Source: Marinobacter panjinensis
GTDB taxonomy: Bacteria > Pseudomonadota > Gammaproteobacteria > Pseudomonadales > Oleiphilaceae
Length of the DNA: 64,000 nucleotides
Assembly: GCF_005298175.1 (NCBI RefSeq)
Contig: NZ_SZYH01000001.1
Coordinates: 2,852,001 to 2,916,000, forward strand
Reading direction: 5' to 3'
Both the position numbers and the translations under genes were made by a program. The notes beneath the pieces are model-generated. The model did not search any database, was not told where the DNA came from, and saw only the letters and a list, made by a program, of their open reading frames with translations. Positions 51,810-59,752 of the stretch are shown here, piece after piece. Numbering within the stretch: position 1 is the first letter of the stretch; each line of letters starts with the position of its first letter.

Positions 51810-53291
51810 ATGAACGCGAACCGAGCCACCAGATCAACACCCTCCGGCCGCCTGCAATGGTGGCTGGCTACCTTCCTGCTCGGCCTTGCACTTGCACTGG
51901 GTTCGCTGACCCACACCGTCCTCGCACAACAGGATGATGACTCTCCCACCGGACTTGTACTTACTGTCGAAGGAGCCATTGGCCCTGCCACCATGGATTA
52001 CGTGGTGCGTGGTATTCGCCGTGCCGAATCTGAAGGGGCTGAGCTGTTGATTATCCGGATGGACACTCCGGGTGGCCTGATGAGCTCCATGCGGGAAATG
52101 ATCAAGGAAATCCTGGCCTCTCAGGTTCCTGTGGTGACCTGGGTATCCCCTGCCGGGGCACGTGCAGCCAGTGCCGGCACCTATATACTCTATGGCAGTC
52201 ATGTGGCCGCTATGGCATCAGCCACTCACCTGGGTTCTGCCACCCCGGTTCAGATGGGGGGCCTGCCCGGCTCCGAAGAACCTCCGCAGCAACAGGAGGA
52301 TGCCGGATCGGGCAGTGATCAGACTCAGCAGAGTGAAGAATCGTCCTCCGGCAGTGAGTCTGAGCCCGCGAAAAGGCGGGGCGGCTCAGCGATGGAACGC
52401 AAGGTACTTGAAGATGCAGTCAGTTATATTCGCGGGTTGGCCGAACGCCACGGCCGCAACGCCGACTGGGCAGAAGAGGCGGTGAGAGAGGCAGTCAACC
52501 TCGGCGCCACAGAAGCCCTGGAGAAGAATGTGGTGGATGTGGTTGCCGATAACATGGCCAGTCTCCTGGAACAGCTGGACGGTCATACGGTGAAAATGGC
52601 CGACGGGGAACGCACCCTGGCCACCGCCGGTATAGAGCTGACCCGGGCCGATCCGGACTGGCGTACCCGGTTGCTGTCGGTGATTACCGACCCCAACGTC
52701 GCCTACTTCCTGATGATCATCGGGTTCTACGGCATCATCTTTGAGCTGTCCAATCCGGGTGCTGGCTTCCCGGGTGTGATTGGCGCCATCTGTCTTGTTC
52801 TCGCGCTGTTTGCCTTCCAGGTGCTCTCCGTCAACTATGCCGGCCTGGCGCTGATCCTGTTGGGGCTGGCCTTTATTGTGGGTGAGGCCTTCATGCCCAG
52901 CTTTGGCATATTGGGGGTGGGAGGTATCGTTGCTTTCGTGACGGGTTCCATCATTCTGATGGATGGCAGCCACCAGGACATTTCCCTGCCCACTATCGGG
53001 GGCACGGCACTGGTTGCCGCCGGGTTCACTCTCTGGACCGTTATCCGCTTTATTGGCTTGCGCCGCAAACATCCGGTCAGCGGCAGTGAGCAGATCGTCC
53101 ATGAGCATGCGACTGCGCTGGATGAGTTCCAGGAGCAGGACGGGCGGTACAGAGGCCATGTCCGCCTGACTGGCGAACGCTGGAACGCGGTAAGCCAGAC
53201 CGCTGTTAAAGCGGGAGACCGGCTGCACGTAGCAAGTATCGAGGGGTTGACTGTCCATGTTGAACCCGACCCAACCAAGGAGACGTTATGA
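51810..53291 (+). CDS. NfeD-type membrane ClpP-class serine protease
   Basis: 493 residues with a signal peptide or first helix ([20 protein letters not shown]). A ClpP-like protease domain (about 45-280) carries the nucleophile region [13 protein letters not shown], with an unusual acidic, low-complexity insert ([20 protein letters not shown]). Four to five membrane helices follow (about 295-420), then an OB-fold NfeD domain (about 425-493). NfeD proteases cleave stomatin-like partners; here the slipin gene overlaps its 3' end by 4 bp, as expected for this pair. The RBS GGGGAGGAG precedes the ATG at 51810; a GTG at 51807 is an alternative. Confidence 0.93.
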   Translation: MNANRATRSTPSGRLQWWLATFLLGLALALGSLTHTVLAQQDDDSPTGLVLTVEGAIGPATMDYVVRGIRRAESEGAELLIIRMDTPGGLMSSMREMIKEILASQVPVVTWVSPAGARAASAGTYILYGSHVAAMASATHLGSATPVQMGGLPGSEEPPQQQEDAGSGSDQTQQSEESSSGSESEPAKRRGGSAMERKVLEDAVSYIRGLAERHGRNADWAEEAVREAVNLGATEALEKNVVDVVADNMASLLEQLDGHTVKMADGERTLATAGIELTRADPDWRTRLLSVITDPNVAYFLMIIGFYGIIFELSNPGAGFPGVIGAICLVLALFAFQVLSVNYAGLALILLGLAFIVGEAFMPSFGILGVGGIVAFVTGSIILMDGSHQDISLPTIGGTALVAAGFTLWTVIRFIGLRRKHPVSGSEQIVHEHATALDEFQEQDGRYRGHVRLTGERWNAVSQTAVKAGDRLHVASIEGLTVHVEPDPTKETL

Positions 53292-54079
53292 ATATTACCG
53301 ATCTGGTTCCCTATATTGCACCTGCGGTAGTGTTGCTGCTCATTCTCGGATCGGCGATCAAGATCCTGCCGGAATACGAACGTGGGGTGGTGTTCTTTCT
53401 GGGCCGCTTTCAGGGGGTAAAAGGTCCGGGCCTGATCATCATCATTCCCGGCATCCAGCAAATGACCCGGGTGGATCTGAGGGTTATCACGCTGGATGTG
53501 CCCAGCCAGGATGTGATCTCCAAGGACAACGTCACGGTGAGGGTGAATGCTGTGCTTTATTTCCGCGTGGTTGATCCGGAGCGTGCGATCATACGGGTGG
53601 AGGACTTCGCCTCGGCAACCAGTCAGCTGGCCCAGACCACATTGCGCTCAGTGCTGGGTAAACACGATCTCGATGAGATGCTGTCAGAGCGTGACAAGCT
53701 CAATTCCGACATCCAGGAGATTATTGATTCCCAGACCGAAGAATGGGGCATCAAGGTTGCCAATGTTGAAATCAAACATGTTGATCTGAATGAGTCGATG
53801 ATTCGTGCCATAGCACGACAGGCTGAAGCGGAGCGTGAGCGTCGCGCCAAGGTCATTCACGCCGAGGGCGAATTGCAGGCGTCAAAGAAACTGGTAGAGG
53901 CTGCGGAAGTCATGTCCGTTAATGCTGGTGCCATGCAGTTGCGCTACATGCAGACTCTGGCAGATATGAGCAATACCAACAGCTCGACGATCGTCTTCCC
54001 GCTGCCGATGGAAATGATGTCGACCTTTATGAGCAAGCCCTCCCCCAAGGCCCCAAAGAACGATAGCGAGGATGCTTGA
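53288..54079 (+). CDS. slipin (stomatin-like SPFH protein)
   Basis: 263 residues: one N-terminal membrane hairpin (about 8-27, [18 protein letters not shown]) and an SPFH/band-7 domain (about 30-200, with [17 protein letters not shown] and [20 protein letters not shown]). An alanine- and glutamate-rich coiled coil follows (about 175-215). It oligomerises on the inner membrane, likely in lipid-ordered domains, as partner or substrate of the NfeD protease whose gene overlaps it. A bidirectional terminator follows. Confidence 0.94.
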   Translation: MNITDLVPYIAPAVVLLLILGSAIKILPEYERGVVFFLGRFQGVKGPGLIIIIPGIQQMTRVDLRVITLDVPSQDVISKDNVTVRVNAVLYFRVVDPERAIIRVEDFASATSQLAQTTLRSVLGKHDLDEMLSERDKLNSDIQEIIDSQTEEWGIKVANVEIKHVDLNESMIRAIARQAEAERERRAKVIHAEGELQASKKLVEAAEVMSVNAGAMQLRYMQTLADMSNTNSSTIVFPLPMEMMSTFMSKPSPKAPKNDSEDA

Positions 54080-54100
54080 CCGGTCGGGTTTTCAGGCACA

Positions 54101-54128
54101 AAAAAGGCCGGGGTTTCCCGGCCTTTTT
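54101..54128. terminator. Bidirectional terminator between slipin and lpp-like genes
   Basis: AAAAAGGCCGGG, short T-rich loop, CCCGGCCTTTTT: a 7-bp GC core extended by A/T pairs, symmetrical, between two convergent genes. Confidence 0.9.
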
Positions 54129-54142
54129 ATTACGCAACAGCC

Positions 54143-54424
54143 TTACTTCTGGCTGGCACGCTCGAGCATGCGCTTGGCGCGCTCGTTGGCTTCGTCAGCA
54201 GCTTTCTGTGCAGCTTTGGCAGCGGCCAGAGCTTCATCAGCTGTGCGCTGAGCGGAGCGTGCTGCACTGGAAGCGCTGTTAGCGGTGTTAAGTGCATTCT
54301 CAGCAGTTTGCTCGGCAGAAGCAGCGTTCGCATTTGCTTCATCGAGAGCGCCCTGGTCAGAAGTCGCACAACCTGCGGTCAGTGCGGTGGCCAGTGCAAA
54401 CCCTGCGATCGTAAGTTTACGCAT
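54143..54424 (-). CDS. Lpp/OprI-like alanine-zipper lipoprotein
   Basis: 93 residues from the ATG at 54424. A lipoprotein signal with lipobox TAGC (Cys19) is followed by a pure heptad coiled coil rich in Ala (AEQTAENALNTANSASSAAR onward) and a C-terminal Lys (RASQK). This is the Braun-lipoprotein layout: lipid-anchored in the outer membrane, trimeric, with the terminal Lys available for linkage to peptidoglycan. The L,D-transpeptidase gene upstream (54653-55240, same strand) could make that link. Confidence 0.9.
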   Translation of the reverse strand: MRKLTIAGFALATALTAGCATSDQGALDEANANAASAEQTAENALNTANSASSAARSAQRTADEALAAAKAAQKAADEANERAKRMLERASQK

Positions 54425-54652
54425 TCTAAATCCCCTTATTGGTCGTTTTATTTCCTGCATTCCAGAAGTCTTTGGAGCAGACATTCTGTCAAATCCGGGC
54501 CGATAGCAATAACTGCTAACGGCGTCGTTAAACAGTGTAAAACACTATAGACAGAAATGTTAACCAAGGATACGTAAAAGTTCGTGGGTTATGACAACAA
54601 CTTAATTATGCAGTAAGAGTTTACGGAACAGAGAGGGTGGTGGATCTGAGCA

Positions 54653-55240
54653 TCAGGGAACGATTCTGATGGGGGTGCCGTCGGCGACCAGCTGCCAGAT
54701 TTCGTCCATTTCTTCATTGCTGACCGCGATGCAGCCATCCGTCCAGTCCAGCCCCAGGAACGCAAATGCCATATCGCCAGCTTCATTGGGCAGGCCATGA
54801 ATCATGATGCTGCCGCCGGGATCGAGTCCCCAGGATGAAGCCATTTCACGATCCTGCTTGTTCGGATAGGAAATGTGGATGGACTTGTAGAAGTCGCTGT
54901 TGGGATTGCGCCAGTCCAGCACATATTCGCCTTCAGGTGTGCGTTTGTCACCTTCAAAGAGCTTGTGGCCAGAGGGGTTATCACCAAGGCCGATGCGATA
55001 GCTGCGCACGACCTGCTCGCCGGAAAGCAGGTAGAGACGGCGTTCTTCTTTGCGAACCAGCACCTCGCTGACCTCCGGTGCTTCTGCCATGGCTCCCATG
55101 GGCAATTCTGACGCTGTCGCCGGGTTGCCGGCAAGGGCGAGCAGGCAGGCCAGGGCCGTTATATTTGCCGCTGTCACATTCCTGATCAGCGTGGCGATGG
55201 TCAGCAATAACGTCTTCAATGGCATGCTCAAATCAATCAT
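54653..55240 (-). CDS. L,D-transpeptidase, small YkuD protein
   Basis: 195 residues with a signal peptide (LACLLALAGNPATASE). The YkuD domain (about 60-195) has the HG motif in SIMIHGLPN and the nucleophile Cys in TDGCIAVSNEEM. The S-H-G-C Ser-His of most members is replaced by Thr-Asp before Gly-Cys, as in the YafK-like/DpaA side of the family, so the activity could be attachment or removal of Lpp and not 3-3 cross-linking. It lies 228 bp upstream of the lpp-like gene on the same strand. An in-frame ATG at 55225 is an alternative start. Confidence 0.87.
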   Translation of the reverse strand: MIDLSMPLKTLLLTIATLIRNVTAANITALACLLALAGNPATASELPMGAMAEAPEVSEVLVRKEERRLYLLSGEQVVRSYRIGLGDNPSGHKLFEGDKRTPEGEYVLDWRNPNSDFYKSIHISYPNKQDREMASSWGLDPGGSIMIHGLPNEAGDMAFAFLGLDWTDGCIAVSNEEMDEIWQLVADGTPIRIVP

Positions 55241-55325
55241 TAATGTTTGTACACTTTATAACACGTTATAGCACAGGAATTTTGTTAATCGAACCAATGT
55301 TTTGACGTGATTTTGTTAAAGAACT

Positions 55326-57041
55326 TTATTCGTTGTCCATTTTCAGGCCAACCTTTGTCACCCTGTCCGCCTCTGTCGCCCTGGCCACCAGCGTAACCGG
55401 CCCCAGTTTTACCTTGTCACCAACGACCGGGTGCCCCTTGGTGCGGCGGGCAAAGCACTCGGCAAGCGACAGCTCCGGCGGCAGTTCGTCGAACTCGATA
55501 CCATAGACCTGCTCTACATCACCCAGCAGGGCATCGCCGTTAAGCACGAAATCGCCGAAGAATGCCCGCTCTGCGAGATAGCGCGGCGCATGCCGACCAC
55601 TTAGGGCTTTGCCCAGCTCCGGTAACACGGCCGGGGTGGCAAACATGGCCAGTACGTCACCGGTGGACACTTCCATGTCCGGAGTAGGTTGATGACAGGT
55701 GCGCTTGCGGAAAACACCGGCAATGGCGGTATTGTCAGGAAGGCGTAACTGGCCCAGGGGCTTGGGCGTTTCCCAGCTGTCTCCTTTCAGCGGGAAAAGC
55801 ATCAGTTCGTGGTCACCGGCGGCCGGCACATCCAGGGGCAGGCGACGATAGGGGGCTTCGCCCGTCGGAACCTCAAGCCGCAGTTTTCTGGCCAGTGGCG
55901 CCATGGTGGTGCCCTGAACCACCAGTGATACCAGCACGATGAAAAACGCCACATGGAAAATCAGCTGGGCCTGGGGGATGTCTGCGATGATCGGGAACAG
56001 CGCCAGTACAATGGGTACGGCACCCCTCAAACCGACCCAGCTGATAAATCCCAGTTCCCGTCGGTTAAAGCCGAAGGGCCAGAGTGTGGCCATTATGGTG
56101 ATTGGCCGGATCAGGAAGATCAATGCAAACGCGAGAATGAGCCCGCCGCCCGCCAGCGGTAGAAGCTCAGACGGCGTCACCAGCAAACCGAGCATCAGGA
56201 ACAGACACAGCTGAGCCAGCCAGGCGAGGCCGTCGTGAACCTGGAGTATCATTGGCATCATGCGTACCGGCCGGTTGCCAATAATCACGCCGGTCAGGTA
56301 AATCGCCAGGAAGCCACTTCCACCCAGGGCGTTGGTGCCGGAAAACACCATGATGCCAGCCGCCACGACCAGTAGTGGGTACAGTGACGGCGTGAGCCTG
56401 ATGCGGTTGGCCATTTCCACCACAATGAAGCCACCGGCCACACCGACTACACTGCCGATGCCGAACTGTTTTACCAGCATCACCAGGGCCATCCAGCCTT
56501 CGGACGCACCACCGGCTTCGATCATGGTGACCAGCATCAGGGTGAGAAAAATGGCCATCGGGTCGTTGCTGCCAGACTCGATTTCCAGGGTGGCGCTGAC
56601 CCGTTCATTCAGGTGAAGACCGCGGCCCTGTAGCAGGGAAAATACCGCTGCCGCGTCTGTGGAAGATATAATGGCACCGATCAGCAGCGCTGTGAGCCAG
56701 TGCAGGTCAAACACCCACCAGGCCACCAGCCCCGCTCCGGCGGCGGTCAGGAACACGCCAAAGCTCGCCAGGATCAGTGCCGGGCGTAATCCTACCCGGA
56801 AGGTTTCCGCCCGGGTACGCATGCCGCCATCCAGCAGAATGACGCCCAGGGCGAGGTTGGCGATCAGGAAAGCCAGTTCGAAATCATCAAACAGAAGGCC
56901 GCCCGGGCCGTCCTCCCCCATCATCATGCCGACAACGAGAAAAATCAGCAGTACCGGCATGCCCAGCCTGCTGGACAGCGGGCTGAGCATGATGCTGATC
57001 ACCAGCATCAATGCACCGATCAGGGTGAGAATCGGGTCCAT
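55326..57041 (-). CDS. nhaP2: K+/H+ antiporter, CPA1 family (CvrA/NhaP2)
   Basis: 571 residues. Twelve or so membrane helices (about 1-385) include the ion-binding ISSTDAAAVFSLL and ESGSNDPMAIFLT motifs of CPA1 exchangers. A TrkA-C/RCK-C domain (about 400-480) and a CorC/HlyC-like C-terminal domain (about 495-571) complete the NhaP2 architecture. It exports K+ (and possibly Na+) in exchange for H+, limiting cytoplasmic K+ after osmotic downshift. The gene stands on the minus strand after the type II NADH dehydrogenase gene (51 bp apart). Confidence 0.92.
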   Translation of the reverse strand: MDPILTLIGALMLVISIMLSPLSSRLGMPVLLIFLVVGMMMGEDGPGGLLFDDFELAFLIANLALGVILLDGGMRTRAETFRVGLRPALILASFGVFLTAAGAGLVAWWVFDLHWLTALLIGAIISSTDAAAVFSLLQGRGLHLNERVSATLEIESGSNDPMAIFLTLMLVTMIEAGGASEGWMALVMLVKQFGIGSVVGVAGGFIVVEMANRIRLTPSLYPLLVVAAGIMVFSGTNALGGSGFLAIYLTGVIIGNRPVRMMPMILQVHDGLAWLAQLCLFLMLGLLVTPSELLPLAGGGLILAFALIFLIRPITIMATLWPFGFNRRELGFISWVGLRGAVPIVLALFPIIADIPQAQLIFHVAFFIVLVSLVVQGTTMAPLARKLRLEVPTGEAPYRRLPLDVPAAGDHELMLFPLKGDSWETPKPLGQLRLPDNTAIAGVFRKRTCHQPTPDMEVSTGDVLAMFATPAVLPELGKALSGRHAPRYLAERAFFGDFVLNGDALLGDVEQVYGIEFDELPPELSLAECFARRTKGHPVVGDKVKLGPVTLVARATEADRVTKVGLKMDNE

Positions 57042-57092
57042 TCCGGCTCCGGGTTGGGAATACAGTTCGATAGTAACAGGTTCACGTTTTCG

Positions 57093-58403
57093 TCAGTGCA
57101 GTTTCAGGCGCGGGTGCATGGCGCGTGAGATTCGGTCGAGTAACCATATTATCCCGGTGCGCAGGAAACCGTGCAGGGCCACCTGGTGCATACGGTACAG
57201 GGAAACGTAGAACAGGCGCGCTACCTTGCCTTCGATGTACATGCTGCGGCCGGACAGGTTACCCATCAGGTTGCCCACGGTGGTATAGCGGCTGAAGTTG
57301 ATCAGCGACCCGTGGTCATTATAGGCGAAGGGCACGGCTTCCTCCCCTACCAGGCGATTGCGCAGCGTCTTGAACAGTACATCCGCCTGCTGGTGAGCCG
57401 CCTGTGCGCGGGGTGGCACCGGGCGATCCGAATCCGGTTGTGGGCATTCTGCACAGTCACCAAAGGCGAAAATGTCCGGATCGGTGGTGGATTCGAGGGT
57501 TTGTTTGACCTTTATCTGGTTGCCGCGATTGGTCTCAAGCCCCTGAAGCTCTGACAGGAAAGCCGGAGCCTTGATACCTGCCGCCCATATGGTCATCTCG
57601 GAGGCAAGCTCGGTGCCGTCCTTCATGATCAGGGTGCCATCACGGATTTCACTGACGGGCTGGCCTGTCATCACCCTGACGTTCTGGTGCTCAAGCTCTC
57701 GGGTTGCCGCGGCCGACAGCCGCGCCGGAAGCGCCGGCAGAATTCGCTCCGCCGCTTCAATAACAGTGATGGAGACGTCCTCCGGTCGCAGGTAATTCAT
57801 GCCGTAAACCGGCAGTTCCCGGGAAGCCAGGCGTAACTCTGCGGCCAGCTCTACACCGGTGGCGCCGGCACCAATGATGGTAATCGGCAGTTCATGGCCA
57901 TTGCCTGAAGTGGCTTCATGGTTCTTACGCAAAAAGGCGTTGAGCATCAGGTTGTGAAAGCGCCGTGCCTGGTTCAGGCTGTCCAGGAACAGGCAGTGCT
58001 CCTGGGCACCAGGGGTTCCGAAATCATTAGCGTTACTCCCCACCGCAATCACCAATGTGTCGTAGCCAATATGTCGTTCCGGAACCACTTCCTTGCCTTC
58101 CTCATCGTGGAAAGCCGCAATGACGACCTCTTTGGCAGCACGATCAAGCCCGTTCATCCGGCCCAGCTGGAATTCGTAGTGATGCTTGCGGGCATGGGCG
58201 CGGTAGTTGATTTCGTTGGCGCTGGCGTCCAGGGAGCCAGAGGCCACCTCATGGAGCAAGGGTTTCCAGACATGGGTCAGGCCGGCGTCCACCAGGGTAA
58301 TACGGGCCTTGTGCTTTTTTCCGAGTTTGTTGCCAAGGCGGGTGACCAGTTCAAGGCCGCCCGCGCCACCGCCTACGACAACGATATGGTGCAGGTTTTC
58401 CAT
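57093..58403 (-). CDS. ndh: type II NADH dehydrogenase
   Basis: 436 residues. FAD-binding GGGAGG (about 11-16), NADH-binding IIGAGATGVELA (about 175-186) and the quinone-side IFAFGDCAECPQP motif identify NDH-2. A C-terminal amphipathic segment (RMHQVALHGFLRTGIIWLLD) anchors it to the inner-membrane face. It passes electrons from NADH to quinone without proton pumping. A TetR-type regulator gene lies 30 bp upstream on the same strand, so the pair is probably co-transcribed; AGGAAC precedes the ATG. Confidence 0.93.
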   Translation of the reverse strand: MENLHHIVVVGGGAGGLELVTRLGNKLGKKHKARITLVDAGLTHVWKPLLHEVASGSLDASANEINYRAHARKHHYEFQLGRMNGLDRAAKEVVIAAFHDEEGKEVVPERHIGYDTLVIAVGSNANDFGTPGAQEHCLFLDSLNQARRFHNLMLNAFLRKNHEATSGNGHELPITIIGAGATGVELAAELRLASRELPVYGMNYLRPEDVSITVIEAAERILPALPARLSAAATRELEHQNVRVMTGQPVSEIRDGTLIMKDGTELASEMTIWAAGIKAPAFLSELQGLETNRGNQIKVKQTLESTTDPDIFAFGDCAECPQPDSDRPVPPRAQAAHQQADVLFKTLRNRLVGEEAVPFAYNDHGSLINFSRYTTVGNLMGNLSGRSMYIEGKVARLFYVSLYRMHQVALHGFLRTGIIWLLDRISRAMHPRLKLH

Positions 58404-58433
58404 AACATGGGGGTTCCTGAAGTGAAAAAAGAC

Positions 58434-59039
58434 TCAGTGGCGGGCGCGAAAGGTATCCAGAATAGCGGCCATATCGTCCGCAAGCTCGGTGACCTTGTCA
58501 GGGCTGATCTCCCGCTGTGCAAATGAGCGCAGACCGATAAGCTGCGCCTGGAGAAACCGTGCCAGCCGGGCACAATCGGTATCCGGCTTCAGTTCGCCCT
58601 GGATTTTTGCCTGCTCAAGAAGCTCCGTCAGCGACTGTTCGATGGCACCCAGAATTGCATTTGCCTGGTCTGCGATTGCTGAGTTGGTATTGCTCGCTTC
58701 CAGCAGGGTTTTCACAACCATGCATGCCCGGGAAGGTGATACTTCCTCTGGGCTCGACTGACGGGCAATATAACGAAGGTAACCCTGAAGCCCGTCCAGC
58801 ACCGACGAATACCCGGCCAGGTGCTCACGGAGCTCAGCGCCTCCTTGCCGGGCGTAAGCAGCCAGGGCTTCACCAAACAGCCCGTCCTTGTTTCCGAACG
58901 TGGCGTAGATACTGCCCGGGCGCATGTCCAGCGCCTGTTCGATCTGCTTCATGGAAGCGCCGCTGTAGCCGCGCTCCCAAAACAGGTTCATGGCTTTTTC
59001 CAGGGCGACTTGTCGATCATAGCGAGCATTTCTGGCCAT
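58434..59039 (-). CDS. TetR/AcrR family regulator
   Basis: 201 residues from the ATG at 59039 (MARNARYDRQ), the usual TetR start; an upstream reading from 59096 runs through the operator. N-terminal HTH (about 8-55, with GYSGASMKQIEQALDMRPGSIYATFGNKDGLF) and a C-terminal ligand domain of the TetR_C_16-like type. It is divergent from an AhpD-like gene. Two copies of the same palindrome lie between them, one before each gene, so it likely represses both itself and the AhpD-like gene. Electrophiles or reactive chlorine would fit as inducers (inference). Confidence 0.92.
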   Translation of the reverse strand: MARNARYDRQVALEKAMNLFWERGYSGASMKQIEQALDMRPGSIYATFGNKDGLFGEALAAYARQGGAELREHLAGYSSVLDGLQGYLRYIARQSSPEEVSPSRACMVVKTLLEASNTNSAIADQANAILGAIEQSLTELLEQAKIQGELKPDTDCARLARFLQAQLIGLRSFAQREISPDKVTELADDMAAILDTFRARH

Positions 59040-59084
59040 TGTGCCTACCAACATCTGGTGGTTGAAATCATCCTCAATCATAAC

Positions 59085-59139
59085 TTGAGTGATCACTCAA
59101 TAACAGTTACGGTGGAGGCGTAAATGAGTAATCACTCAA
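59085..59139. promoter_or_regulatory. Two TetR-type palindromic operators
   Basis: TTGAGTGATCACTCAA (59085-59100) is a perfect 16-bp palindrome; ATGAGTAATCACTCAA (59124-59139) repeats it with two changes. Their centres lie 39 bp apart in the 124-bp gap between the divergent TetR and AhpD-like genes. They are almost certainly the regulator's binding sites. Confidence 0.85.
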
Positions 59140-59163
59140 GAATCGATTTCCGAGGAGAACGTT

Positions 59164-59718
59164 ATGTCAGATTTCCCTGTTCACGATGTGGAGTCCGCAC
59201 CGGAAAAATCCAGGCCATTGCTCGAAAAATCCCTGAAGGGGTTCGGCATGATCCCCGGGCTGCACGCAGTGATGGCAGAAGCCCCAGGCGTTCTGGAAGC
59301 GTATCAGAAACTGCATCAGCTGGTACTGGACAGCAGTTTCGACAACGACGAAAAGACCGTGGTCTGGCAGACCATCAATGTCGAGAATGCCTGTCACTAC
59401 TGTGTGCCCGCGCATACCGGTATTGCCAAGATGATGGAAGTGTCAGACGACATCATCAACCCATTGCGGGATGAAAAACCCCTGCCCAGCGACAAGCTGG
59501 AAGCCCTGAGAACCTTCACCCTTGCGGTGATGAACAAGAATGGCAATGTCAGCAAGGAAGACCTGGATGCCTTCTACAGAGCCGGCTACAAACACCGCCA
59601 GGTACTGGAGGTTATTCTGGTGTTGTCCCAGAAGACCATGAGCAACTACATCAACCACATTGCCGAAACCCCGGTTGATGAGCCGTTCAAGAAGTTTGCC
59701 TGGGAAAAGAAAAAGTAA
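59164..59718 (+). CDS. carboxymuconolactone decarboxylase family protein (AhpD-like)
   Basis: 184 residues, a helical CMD fold. The redox motif is ENACHYCVPAHT, with Cys77, Cys80, His84 and Glu74 as in AhpD-like peroxidases and disulfide reductases. It probably detoxifies peroxides or electrophiles with thiol electrons in the cytoplasm. RBS CGAGGAG before the ATG. It is divergent from the TetR gene with operators between, and converges with the NosR-like gene. Confidence 0.92.
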   Translation: MSDFPVHDVESAPEKSRPLLEKSLKGFGMIPGLHAVMAEAPGVLEAYQKLHQLVLDSSFDNDEKTVVWQTINVENACHYCVPAHTGIAKMMEVSDDIINPLRDEKPLPSDKLEALRTFTLAVMNKNGNVSKEDLDAFYRAGYKHRQVLEVILVLSQKTMSNYINHIAETPVDEPFKKFAWEKKK

Positions 59719-59752
59719 CGGGACTGTTCATTCCCGGCCTCACGGGTGCGGC

